A stretch of 64,000 bases of DNA, from the NCBI GenBank assembly GCA_029532415.1, contig JAQOTA010000071.1:2046001-2110000 (forward strand), read 5' to 3'. The DNA comes from Marasmius tenuissimus. Lineage: Eukaryota; Basidiomycota; Agaricomycetes; Agaricales; Marasmiaceae. Shown here piece by piece: positions 1 to 10,334 of this stretch. The notes below the pieces were generated by a model. That model saw nothing but the letters and a program-made list of their open reading frames with translations. It ran no database searches and was not told the origin of the DNA. The position numbers were made by a program, and so were the translations under genes. The stretch's first letter is position 1, and each line of letters begins with the position of its first letter.

Positions 1-395
1 CTTTCCTGAGCAACGTTTTGGGTCGCAATGATCAAAGTCCTGGGGTGTTGTCAACATTTGGACCTGTACTAGCGAGAGATTCCATTCAACGCACCCACAT
101 CGCTACCGGTACAGCTATATGAACTTGAGTTTCTTCTTCCTCGTCGTCTACAGTGTGCATTAAAGCCAGGTCCTTGAATAAAAGCGAATGAGAACGCACC
201 TGAGCCATCAGAACCGTTGGCTGCCTCCTCGACATCATCTATCGCACTCTCTGGTCTCCAGTCCTGGGTAATTTTGTCTGCTCTTCTGCTGGATGACCCT
301 TTTAAATGACCCCTTGAGGACGATCCTCTACCCCTGCCACCACCGCGACCTCGTTTAGGTCTTGTGGTTGAGGCTTCAGCGTTCTTTCTGCCCAT
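1..395 (-). CDS. TSR3: TSR3, 18S rRNA aminocarboxypropyltransferase (partial, 3' part outside window)
   Basis: Tsr3 transfers the aminocarboxypropyl group of SAM to the modified pseudouridine of 18S rRNA in late small-subunit maturation. The start ATG is at 393-395. I place exons at 200-395, 95-147 and 1-39, with introns GTGCGTTC..CTGTAG and GTGCGTTG..CCCCAG; phases agree at both joins. The first 65 residues are a basic RG/GRG-rich tail followed by an acidic stretch. Exons 2 and 3 then read AVPVAMW-DFDHCDPKRCSGK, which is the diagnostic start of the Tsr3 catalytic fold. The remaining roughly 200 residues lie left of the window. The gene is divergent from mL41 with 81 bp between the two ATGs, so the pair probably shares a promoter and both serve ribosome production. 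Identity is firm because of the DFDHCDPKRCSG motif. Confidence 0.9.
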
Positions 396-476
396 CGCGT
401 CGATTCGGCCAATAACAAAGAGGAAGGGAAGAAAGTTCCAATCGTGGGAACTTCTGATTTCCTCTTGCTTCCCACC

Positions 477-1054
477 ATGTTCCCGACAGTAGCACGTCTA
501 TCCAAGGCTTCAAGGAGACCTTTGACAACAAAACGAGGGAACAAAGACTTTTACAAAGGTGTTTATTGCTCATGTTACTCCCAATAGTATGGTCTCAAAT
601 TATGTTTTTTTGCTAGGCACCCGACAAGCGTTCCTCCCCGGTGGTCACCGTACAGGTGCTCCTGGTCGACATGTAGTACGAGGGAAAGCGAAATACCGTC
701 TCATAGACGAGAAAGTTCGTGTCTTTGTTGCACCGCCCATAGAGGACATCAGGAACTCGCCGGTACGTCGCGCCCCGTGTTGCCTAGTTGCCTATTTGAC
801 GGCTCATTTCGTTCCACAAGTTAAAAGCCTATGTCTCGACCGCGGTACACTTGAAAGAAAGCGAAAAAAGGGCTGCTTATGGGCGTTTTAAAGAGGCTGG
901 AGGGCTCACACCGCAACACTATCTCCAAATGCTCAGGGAAAATGCACAGAGGAATCACGAAGGGGCGAGAGAGTTGGCAGAAATTGAAGGGTCTGAGCCG
1001 TCACCTGGTGTATCACGGCTGACTGGGTTGATGGAGAAAGTTGGATTACGGTGA
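477..1054 (+). CDS. MRPL27: Mitochondrial large-subunit ribosomal protein mL41 (MRPL27 family)
   Basis: This is a structural protein of the mitochondrial 54S/39S ribosomal subunit. Exons are 477-558, 617-762 and 821-1054, giving 153 residues; both introns (58 nt each) have GT..AG ends and the phases fit. The start reads MFPTVARLSKASRRPLTTKR, a basic presequence-like segment. Next come the family hallmarks RGNKDFYKGTR, GAPGRHVVRGKAKYRLIDEK and a Val-Arg-x-Phe-Val-Ala-Pro segment, followed by LKAYVS. These match the TTKxGNKxxYKGTR..GRHTxxGxYxIxxxKVRxxVxP pattern of yeast Mrpl27/human MRPL41. The C-terminal 60 residues are charged and helical. The start was chosen because it gives the exon that carries the TTKRGNK motif. 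The gene is head-to-head with TSR3. Confidence 0.88.
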
Positions 1055-1571
1055 GGTGGTAGTGTTCCGAGATCAAATGGTGCGCAATCTTCCCCCCTTT
1101 CTCGCGTTACACTTTCTCACAAATTTGTCTCGGTTTCGGCCTACCTTTTCCCCATCGCGTCCAGAGCTAGCGGCGCCTACCTACCCTGAAAACCCGGACC
1201 AGCTTTATTCAGACATTACTATACAAGCTCGTAATTGCAAACTGTCTACTACAACTTGCTCGCTAGCGGTACAGCGGTCATCCGTTTTGCGGCTGAGACT
1301 TTGGAAACCCCGGTGAAAACGTCAAATATTCACGCTTATTGTCCAAGCATCTAGCTTGCATGGACTCCAATGCTCTTGTCAGTTGCTTGACTAGCCCATT
1401 TGAAGTCAAGTATGGTCAATACTGTCCTTTGCGACGCGTTTGGAACATGGAGTGCTCACGGGCTTGGGCCATCCCGAGGTTCTGACCTATGTACGTAAAT
1501 ATAGACGGCGGACCATCAGCACTCCAGGCTCGGAAGTCAGAATGGGTCTGTTCAGTGCGCAGTCTCAGATC
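1055..1571. other. Spacer downstream of mL41, no gene recognised
   Basis: I see no convincing coding exon here on either strand. Short frames at 1440-1674 overlap the likely 3' end of the ThuA gene on the other strand and resemble no family. The segment probably holds the 3' UTRs of the convergent mL41 and ThuA genes. Confidence 0.4.
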
Positions 1572-3926
1572 TCAGCCCTGGCGCACGCGCGAGAACGGGA
1601 TAACATACACTATCAACCTATTCACGTATGAGCCAGGCCATCGGGTGAAGCAAATAAGTCCATTACACAGATGAGGCATAAAAGTCCTTCCGGCCTGGTA
1701 TCCAATGTGATATACAAGTACGGTCCGCAGAAGTGCCCTGGGTGCTCTGCTTACAAACACAAGAACATCAATCCTATCGCCACCGTTAACACACTCGACG
1801 CAAATTTCATTGGGGTATATCCTGCCGTAGGTGCGGCCGCGGAGGGCCTTTCCTCTGGTGTGAGAAGGTGAAGAAGGAACGGGGAAGTCCCTTTGACTTA
1901 CGCGTCGGGAGAAGACGATGGACTTGAAGTCACCGAAGACACCTGGTCCGTCGATGAGTTTGAGGGATGTCCGCCAACGGTTGCACCCGGATTGGATGTT
2001 CGTGTCGTATTGGACTGTAATGTCCATGTTATGCCGCCGAGGACATGATCCATGAAAAGATCGTCCTGTCGCACGGTACGTAGGAAGGATACGCAGTCAG
2101 GTGCAGAATCTATGGCATCATTAAAGCGGCACTTACCTGCCATGTTTCGTTCAAATGACCTAGGCTTGTATAAAAACTACGTCCTGGTGCGCCTCCCGCG
2201 CTGACGCCAGCTCCTCGCTCCTGAAACCAAGCTAAAGAGTGTTGTGATGAATCTTCCCGTGTTTCGAATCTTAGATGAGGTCCTTACCAGTTGGGTGAGG
2301 GGTTCCCTGGTCGAATTTGCGTTGACCATCGTCTGTCCATCAAGTACATCTATCAGATCTCAAGCCTGTAGGCCCAGACTCCCTGACAGAGACATACCAG
2401 TGTATGTGGATTCGTCGGCAGACAGGATAACAGTTGCGCCAATCGCCCTCGGATCAGATTTGAAGTTATACCTAGGAGGCACGCGTGAGACCTAGCACTG
2501 TATCACGGGGGTGCCTTTAAGCAGCAAAGACCATTACATTTCGTCCCGAACTTGCCACCGCTCTGGAAGCATACTAGTGCTGGGGTGAGATCGGTCCAAC
2601 ACGTTCACCGTCTATGATGCACGTTCCAATTTTACAGGGAAGACGTCAGATGTTGTATCATTCACGAGCAGACATGGGTTGACGCACCGCGTTTTGAAGT
2701 GGCGGGTGATAGTCAAAGTATGCCCCTGGTCAGAATCATGAGATGTGATGGACAACGCGCGACATAAGCCTGACGCACCGACTTGCCGCCCATAAAAGGT
2801 ATCATTCACAAGGCAATTGCTAGCGGAGTGTATCCCAACAAAGTTCCCGCCCAAATTGAGGTAATTTTGAAATGCCGTCTTCCCGGATGGCGATAGAACT
2901 ACAGTGTTTACGGCCTCCTTTAGACGTCACGCTCCTTTAGACGTTGGCCTCGGGATGGCGGGAAAGTGCTTACCCTTTCTCAACCTTTTGAATATGTAAC
3001 TATCTAAAGTACATCTTCAACATACCTGAAGTAGAGTACGGTCTGACTTCACAATAACCTACGATTTTGGGATCAGTAGTGATACAAGACATGAATGTGT
3101 TCTCATTCTATGGTACATGAAAGTTGGCCTACCAAAACTCACCCCAGTATATATTAGATGGTTTGGAAGTGGATAGTTACCCTTCTGAGCGGGGAACAGA
3201 GGCAAAACATGCTGAAATGGGAGAGGTCAAGATGGAGGCACGGAGAAAGGTCACATCACTTACCAAATGGGTTAGATCCGGCCCAAGGGATCGGTTTCCG
3301 AGGCCTGCGTGCGGTTAGTTGGTGATGTAATTTTGCCCCCTTTTGGTGATCACACCGGATGTGACTACCGTCTAAAGGAACCACTTTTCGCTGATAAGGG
3401 TGGTTTCCACTGATTTGTCTATCGCACTCGAAACATGTCTCCCTCACCATATAATGCGACTAGATACCAATCTTCACTTACCTCAGATGATATCTGGTAC
3501 ACAAGATCTCACGATAAACCCTCCGTGATCCAATCCGAGGCTCTCTTTATTTGGCTGTCTAAAGGAGGCCGTAAACACTGTAAAGGGGGAAGAAAGACGT
3601 TCAGTGGATATATGGTCTGTTCATGAGAGACGTTACGGACCTTCTCCTGTGGTGCTCAGAAAGACGACAGCATCATAAAGTGCGAGGTTATCGTCCGTGA
3701 AATGGTTCTCGCCTTCTGTAGCTGTGAATTGAATGCTGACAGACGGTCCTTTTGCTTTGAGAGCTTGTATTGCTGTTGGAATGGAGTCATGCCTAAACCC
3801 TGCCGTCGCGGAGTAGATCAAAACCGAGGAAAAAGGGTTTGAGTTGCTGGAATCCTGTGCTAAACATTGGGAAAGGACAAGGTAGAACAGCGGCAAAAGT
3901 ACCAGCAGAGGGGGAGAGGACAACAT
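1572..3926 (-). CDS. Secreted ThuA-domain (trehalose-utilisation/GATase-1-like) protein, first intron enlarged by a MITE
   Basis: The start ATG is at 3924-3926 and opens a signal peptide (MLSSPPLLVLLPLFYLVLSQ, cleavage near CLA-QDSS). Exons are 3641-3926, 2779-2898, 2688-2725, 2538-2611, 2398-2471, 2288-2332, 2137-2231 and 1902-2065, all with GT..AG borders and consistent phases. The product shows ThuA family blocks in order: VLIYSATAGFRHDSIP, GGNFVGIHSASNCL and NDTFYGRQVGAYFDYHP, then LDRSHPSTSMLP, DEMYNFKSDPR, VILSADESTYTD, GTPHPTAWFQERGAG and GRSFYTSLGHLNETW-Q. The chain then ends in a Ser/Thr/Pro-rich tail. The C-terminal exon or exons between about 1572 and 1854 are uncertain; the frame running to the stop at 1572 looks unusual. 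ThuA proteins have a class-I glutamine-amidotransferase-like fold, and the fungal secreted members have no firmly established substrate. Confidence 0.85.
2900..3582. mobile_element. Tc1/mariner-like MITE (679 bp, 24-bp perfect TIRs, TA target duplication)
   Basis: Positions 2902-2925 begin CAGTGTTTACGGCCTCCTTT and end AGAC; positions 3557-3580 are the exact reverse complement. Each end is flanked by TA (2900-2901 and 3581-3582). A TIR starting CAGTG with a TA duplication is the Tc1/mariner/pogo pattern. No transposase frame is present inside, so this is a non-autonomous element. A subterminal copy of CTCCTTTAGACG lies next to the left TIR. The element sits wholly within intron 1 of the ThuA gene. 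Removing it together with one TA leaves an intron of about 61 nt, the usual size in this genome. Confidence 0.9.
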
Positions 3927-4735
3927 GGTCCATCAGTTCGAGGAGCCAAGACGTGATTTGTCACCGTCATTCGCAAGGTCACCACGCTGAGAGCATTCCC
4001 AAGGACTTAAGGACTCCAAGCCGAAGTTGTGGAATCCGGAGCCCCGTGATAAACTCAGACGAGCGATGGTCGTCATCGATCATCCTCCAGTGTTTTGTCC
4101 TCCCAGAATCAACTGCGCAAGAATCCATGTCTATTGGAGGAACATACATCTAGGGGAAAGTACCTGGACACGTAAAGAGAGTGGATATTCAGCGCCTTTC
4201 TCCTATATGATGGAATCGCATGGAACGTATACCCACATAGGACATACATAAACAACCTTCGATCCAGAAGAATCCTTCGGGGCAACCACTTTAACTCTAT
4301 GGATAGAATAAATTCAGGTGTTGATGATACAAGAATGCCATGGTTCAATAGATATAAAGGTGCCCGAGTCTGCAGGGGGAATGTAATAAGCAAACACATA
4401 GAAAATGAAGCGGGTGAACTGATAGTAAATGGTACAAACGAGGGGGAGTGGTGGTCATGATAGGGCTTGGGAGACTAATTTTGGGGATATTTAAACGAAG
4501 TAATCGTGGCCGAAGAACGGGGGGAGCCATGCGACCAGTCGAATGGTGAATGGGAAGACCACGACCGAAACTGGAGGAGTAATAGCTCCGGTCCATGATT
4601 AGTGGATGTGAAGGTGTATTCGCGTTGAGATCCGTGCATTGAACGAGGAAAGTAGGGACCCAAGAGGTCCCTGAGAAGAGAGCTTGTAGTACACATCGAC
4701 GCGGCGAGAGGAGCGGTGTAAATCTCGATATGTCA
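3927..4735. other. Spacer between kinase 3' end and ThuA start, no gene recognised
   Basis: This 809-bp stretch holds the upstream region of the ThuA gene and the 3' UTR of the LAMMER kinase. The open frames on both strands show no family motif, start in odd places and lack plausible splice extensions, so I do not call a gene. Confidence 0.4.
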
Positions 4736-6724
4736 TTATACCTCTTCCGGAACATGTAGAGAGAAATACGGATGCCTGAGAGCCTCTGCAACTGTTATAC
4801 GTTGCGCGGGGTCGAATGCCAACAACTTTCGCACAAGGTCAAGGAAGTGCCTGTTGATGAGATCTGTTTGGGGGATGATATCCTACAGAACATGTGATGA
4901 GACTTCACTCGAAAGAGGATGCACATATCACCTACCGCCAAGGGACGCACAGCACGCACATCCTTCTTACTCTGACGAGATCCTTTCGGCTTAGGCCAGT
5001 CCAATTTGGCGCCTTCCTTAAAAAACTCCGGTTTCGATCGCGCACCGGCTCGAGCGAAACGTTCCGGCATCTTCCCCATGACCACCTCCATCATCGCAAG
5101 GTGGTCAAGGTTATCGTGCGTTTGGAATAACGCGACCCCGGTGAAGAACTCCACTAAGATGCATCCCAGGGAATACGCGTCGCAAGGATAAGACCACCCG
5201 AGACCTGGTCCGATAAACGTCAGCCGTTGTTCGAAAGGTAATATTACCGTCACGGACCTAATATGATTTCTGGAGCTCGATAATGGCGAGTCGCAACCAC
5301 TTGTGAATGATACTCCTTCTCAAAGGTAGCCGATCCGAAATCAATGAGCCTAATGTCCGTGGACTGAAGTATTCGCTTGGGCTTCACTGCATTTCGCTGG
5401 TATGGCGTAAGAAAAAAGATCGCTGACCAGAACAAGAGAATGATACCTTTCCGGGAACTGAAATGTCAACTCTTCGGTAGTCGTTGTGAACGAGTAGAAT
5501 GTTCTCGGGCTTGAGATCGGTATGGATCAGGGACTCTCTGTGCAGGACTGAAGAAGCTTCAGGAGGCAATCAGACGTAGTTAAAGCGAAGAAAGCTCACA
5601 TGAAACGCTTCCTAGCAATTGACGGGCGAAAGCTTGTATATGGTGGCGCGGAAAAGGCGCGAATTCGTTCTCCTTAAGAAAATCGAAGAGACACATGCCA
5701 AGCAACTCGGATACGAGACAGATGTGGTTCCGGTGGTCGAACCATTGTAGAAGGTGAATACATTTGCTGAGAGTAGGGCGTTGAGATTGTGCTGGGTTGT
5801 AAAATCAAACCGCAACCTTACTTGGTATTGTGAGGGTCTTTCTCCTTCAGCTTCTGGAGTACCCTTACTTCAATCTTGCTAGCATCCCGATACTTTGGGA
5901 TGGCACGGATGATCTTGATAGCGACCCGGTTGTTGGTTTGGGTATCAACTGCTTCCACGACCTTTCCAAATGTTCCTTGACCTAGGAGTCGAACCGTGCG
6001 ATCTAGAACGCAACGACATAAGTCCTCGACGAGAGAGTGCGGAAAGTGGGAACCTACATCGGTTGTGGATGATGTCGTCTGGTACTATTATGTAGTGTCC
6101 TTCTTTATCATCGCAAGATACTGGTCCTTTCGAAGTCTGAGGAGTGGAAAACACGTCAGTGAGTGTGAGAAGCCAGCACGGGTATAGTAGACCCACATCA
6201 TCCGTGGCCGCACCGCTCTTGCTGTCGGACTTAGTATAAGCGATAGCTTGCGTTGTCTGGCTGCTCGCAATTGTCTTCTTAGATGGGGGAGCACGAAGGT
6301 CGTCATTCTCTCGCCTCCGCTTTTTGGTAGGTGGAGCCGCGATGACACTGGATGAACTGGATATCACCCCCTGGGCCTCTGCAGCCGCTCGGGCTCTTGT
6401 CCTAATGGGAGCTGAATATATCGGTGGTTGATAGGATACAGAATGGTGTCCGCCGACAGTTGTTGCTGGTGAGAGAGTATTGGGGGGAGGAGTATCCTCA
6501 ATGACAATGACATCCCGAAGGCGACCTTCGCTATCGACTTCTTGAACTTCGCTGTAGCTGACAGTGTACTGGGGTGCCCTTTTCCTCTTGCGAGTCGCCA
6601 CAGGAGGGGTAGGAAGGATGCTTGGGCCTGGTTGATTGTTGGAGTTTACACCATTAACACCATTCAACGACTGGCGAGGATAATGCGAGTAAATTTGTGG
6701 TGGTAGATGAACTACCGTCGACAT
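4736..6724 (-). CDS. LAMMER/CLK-family dual-specificity protein kinase
   Basis: The start is at 6724 ([20 protein letters not shown]) and the stop at 4736-4738; several short introns interrupt it. The N-terminal 180 residues are low-complexity with basic nuclear-localisation-like clusters (RKRKR, KKRRR). The kinase domain follows: [13 protein letters not shown] near 5990, VAIKIIR near 5910, [20 protein letters not shown] near 5710, [16 protein letters not shown] near 5500-5525, [18 protein letters not shown] near 5290-5340, then [11 protein letters not shown]. The family signature reads [14 protein letters not shown] near 5110, instead of the canonical EHLAMMERILGPxP. The C-terminus, [20 protein letters not shown], ends ...HVPEEV. 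LAMMER kinases (yeast Kns1, S. pombe Lkh1) phosphorylate SR proteins and regulate growth and stress responses. Key catalytic residues are present, so the kinase should be active. Confidence 0.92.
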
Positions 6725-7447
6725 CGTTTGAGTGATTGCAATCTTGAGCTCGACGTGGTGAAGGCACGGGAAGGATGAGGAAAAGGGTAGCTGCTAGCAA
6801 TGGGTATGGAGGTCTAGTGTTTGTTCCTGTTTGTATTCGCTGCATTACTGGCAGTGGGCCTGGCAGAGGACCAGTGCCACCCCCGATTACCACGCTCGCC
6901 CTTATAGCCCTAAGGGCCATTTAGCTGCTGGATATGGACGCTTTTCGGCCTGTTCTTCTCAACTTTCTGTTGCCAGAATAGCTGTTGCTACCGTTTTCTC
7001 AAAGTCGAGCTTTTCAGCTCGCTGGGTTAGGGCTCGGGAACTACTTGAGTCGACTCAAGACGTAAGCGTCAACTGACAAGCCGTTCCTTCTCCGAGTATT
7101 CTTCGCCGGTACACCGTACAGTAGATATTCAATGAGGGGAGAGTTATTGGAGCCTATTTGGGTACCCGCACGCCAGGTTGAACCTGCCATTCCAGGCTGG
7201 CTAACCCTGGTAAGTTGCTCATTTATACATGACCATCCAGGTGCTCGCTACCAATAGGAACTGGACCATTCCCAGCTCTTTAGCGGGCTACGACAGCACC
7301 GCATCATGTGTTTCGTGGATAGGCAGCAGCGCTGTGCAAGAAAACGCGAGAGGCATATATGACATAGGCCAGCGCTCAGGAACTTGGTAAAATACAATAC
7401 TGGTACAATCACACATTCGTCCGTTCCGATTCTGTTCATCCTGACCA
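6725..7447. other. Kinase promoter region and AIF-like 3' flank, no gene recognised
   Basis: This 723-bp gap lies upstream of the LAMMER kinase and downstream of the flavoprotein gene, both on the minus strand. I found no coding exon with family similarity. The TGACTCAAG near 7050 on the minus strand resembles an AP-1/bZIP-type site, but this is weak evidence. Confidence 0.35.
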
Positions 7448-10015
7448 TCAAGCTACTTTGGGCACCGCACTAGCGGAGGAGATGTCGACGGTCAAAAGAT
7501 CCTGTGATAGAACGTGAACTTATGACAGCAGACATACAAACCCCCAACTTACCTTGCCGGCTTTCACTTCCTCCAGGGACGGCATCAACCCCAACCTGAG
7601 TAATTCGGATGCTTTGCTAACCACTGGGTCATTCTGCATGCTATATAAGCGGTTAACATGCACACGTCCTTCCATTAACGGACGACTTTGACTCACCTTG
7701 CAACAGCCACTATCTTCCCCTGCTTCGCGTAGTACGCGACGAACTGCCGTTGAAACGCGCCTGTTCGGTCTCAACTCAGAAAAAACAGCGGACTGGACGC
7801 ACCTTCATTTCACCCAGATCGCCCTTGATGACGATGTCGTCATAACCAACACTATAGCCACAGTAGCGCAACTGTTGACCCTCTGTAAAAGTCGGAAGAA
7901 GTGAGTAAACATATCGGTTTAATACACCCGGACGTACGGGCACTCCAGAACACAGGCGTCTTGACAAATGGCTGAGGACTCCCAGCAATAGTCTTGCCGA
8001 CGGCTCTTCCGTGATTTCCAGCGACCTGTTCAGACGCCTTTGAGGACATCTCCGCAGTTGACGATACAAAGCTGACATACATTCCAGTGCTCAATTCGAA
8101 CATTCTCTCCGTGCTGTGGGTAAAGTGCCACGTCGCCTGTTCAACAGAGTAGTTTGTGAAGAGGTTCCGAGAAGGGGGAAGAGCACCATACCGATGGCAA
8201 ACACGCCTTTGCTGTCTTCGGAAAGTTTTGTAACTCGGAGATACTCATCCACCTGAATGGCTCCATTTTTCTCAAGCTCGATCCCACTTTCTTTCAGGAA
8301 CTCCGTCGCCGGCGCGACACCGACACCCATGACCACGAAGTCCGCAGGGAGTGTTTGCCCATTGACAACGACACCCCCTGCGAGAGACGGGTTGTCTTCC
8401 TGAGGAGTGATTTTGTCAACCTTGGATTTCATGTGAAACTTGACCCCTTGCGATTCGTGATACTGCCACGCGTCGTCAGAAATGATAAGAAGCATACAAG
8501 AGATCGGTACCTTCTGTAGTCCTGCGCCGATTTCCTTGCCCAGAACGGCCTCAAATGGATAGTCTTCCATCCCAATCACGTCGATGGAGGCGAGCTTTTT
8601 CTTTGAAAGAGCAACAACCAATTCCATACTGATGAAAGAGCTCCCGATGACAACGACCTTCTTCCCTTCTTGCGCAGCTGGACGGATGCTCGTATTCGAC
8701 ACGTTTGATCGCAGCGAAGCGTAAGATAAGCTCACCGGTATCAACGTTTCTCGCGTCATGGACCCCGCGGAACGTGTAGACGTTCTCGAAGTCTGATCCT
8801 GGGATCGGTAGCCTGCGCGGCGTACCACCGGGGGCTATGATTAACTTGTCGTACGCGACCGAGTCTTTCCCGTCGTCAAGAACAACCTTGCGACTCTTGA
8901 AATCAACCGAGGTGGCTTCCTATCCACGCGTTCAGCCCGACTGAACAAACGAGTAGGGGGATACCAACCACTCCAACACGTAAATTCACTCCATACTTGA
9001 TCTTGAGGTCGGCCGCTGTCTTCCATTCGAGTTGAGAGGCGTCCGTGATCAGAGCCTTGCTAAGTTTGGTTCTGGATTGGCCGGAATCAGTGATCTACGC
9101 ATACCGTGCAGCGGTTACTTGGGGCCCTAAGCATACAGCCGGCCCCTCACAGGAGTCATCCATAAATGCTTGGACGCGTGACAAACCGGCTACAGGCTTA
9201 TTGAATTTATAGCCAATGCTCACCGGTCGATGGGGGCGTGGGGTTCCTTGGAAATTACCGTGATAGGGAATTTGTATCCGTGCTATCGGAACATTAGTCT
9301 ACCTGTGTACAAGGATCTCGAGCTTGAAATTACTTCACCTCTCGTAGACTCTCCACAGCCTGGAACGCGCCAGAACCACCGCCTATGATGACAGTGCCCT
9401 TGCCAACAGAATCAAAACCGGCCGTCGAGAGCTTGGGTGGCCTGGACTTGTTGTCTTTCAAGGTGAACTGTGGGTTGGCAGTAACATGTATTTTGCCGTC
9501 CTTCACTTGTGCCTCGAATGAGTGCAGGGCAGAAGGTGCCGGGGCATCCTCTGGAGGATGACATCGTGAGTAAACATCCATTCTCCCCAGATTTCCCCGA
9601 CGTACCGATATCACCGTTGCATACATTGAAGCACGCTGTCAATTGTGGCCTCAGCTCAGACGCGGGGAAACAGCCAACAGAAACAACTGCAAACCTCCAT
9701 GCCACGGGCTATCATCGGGTCTCCATGAGAACTAGAAACCTCCTTCGATAGAACTGGATAGCGCACCAAACCACCCTTCCATCAGCTGTAAGTACCCCTT
9801 TCGCCAGCGGCGCGCCGTAATGAGTGCAGAATGCACTTGTTGCGTGAATCTTGTCACCGATTCGAGACAATAGAACCTTTCCTTGCTCAAAATCGACCTC
9901 TTTCCTGTCAATCGTAGGGTTACCAGACGATTCACAGAAGCACAAATAGGGGAACACACATTTGGCCATCACCAAGTTCAGACTGGTCCAGAACAGCTAC
10001 TGTCTTTGTAGCCAT
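7448..10015 (-). CDS. Rieske-AIF flavoprotein (AIFM3-like NAD(P)H oxidoreductase)
   Basis: The start is MATKTVAVLDQSELGDGQM at 10015 and the stop at 7448-7450 after DLLTVDISSASAVPKVA. An N-terminal Rieske [2Fe-2S] domain has both ligand motifs: CTHYGAPL and CPWHGACF. The second is assembled from two tiny exons (9695-9708, 14 nt, and 9606-9635, 30 nt). The flavoprotein part follows: VIIGGGSGAFQAVESLRE (FAD binding), TVISKEPHAPIDR, TKLSKALI, YDKLIIAPGGTPRRLPIPG, VVVIGSSFISMELV (NAD binding), PADFVVMGVGVAPATEFLKES and VFAIGDVALYPQ. The C-terminal domain includes VEHWNVA-like RIEHWNVAGNHGRAVGKTIAG and YCGYSVGYDDIVIKGDL. Rieske-AIF fusions (human AIFM3/AIFL) move electrons from NAD(P)H through FAD and an iron-sulphur centre. 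No mitochondrial presequence is obvious. Most introns are about 55 nt; the one at about 9075-9226 is near 150 nt. It is divergent from the Pol eta gene. Confidence 0.9.
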
Positions 10016-10334
10016 TGTAAAAGTGCGTTTGAAGAGAAAACGGAGGGGGCGTTGAGAGCGGCCTGGAAGTAGTCGATACAGAGTGAGCCAAGATGAGAAC
10101 AAAATGTCGATTTCGGGGACACGAGAGGATATAAGGAACTAGGAAGGGAACAATGAAGCAGCCAATCGCAATCTTTCCATTATCAGAGGTCGGTTCATGA
10201 CTACGACAATGACGAGGGCGTAAGTGACTCGCGGTGTCAGGGAGGTCACCGGTCACCGGTCATGACAGTGACCTGGGACAGCGTGACGCGACGCGACAAA
10301 CGCTTTTCGTCAACGGTAATCAACAACCATCATC
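10016..10334. promoter_or_regulatory. Divergent promoter region of the Rieske-AIF and Pol eta genes
   Basis: This 319-bp spacer separates two divergently oriented ATGs. It contains a striking repeat at 10244-10266, with GGTCACCGGTCACCGGTCA followed by TGAC. Together with GTGACC at 10269-10274 it forms an imperfect inverted repeat. GACGCGACGCGAC follows near 10287. These are candidate operator sites for either gene; no experimentally known factor can be assigned from sequence alone. Confidence 0.45.

Noticed and set aside
4345..4791. Minus-strand frame extending past the kinase C-terminus
   Set aside because: The kinase frame ends at a clear TAA (4736-4738) after HVPEEV; the other frame overlaps it and is Pro/Leu/His-rich without motif.
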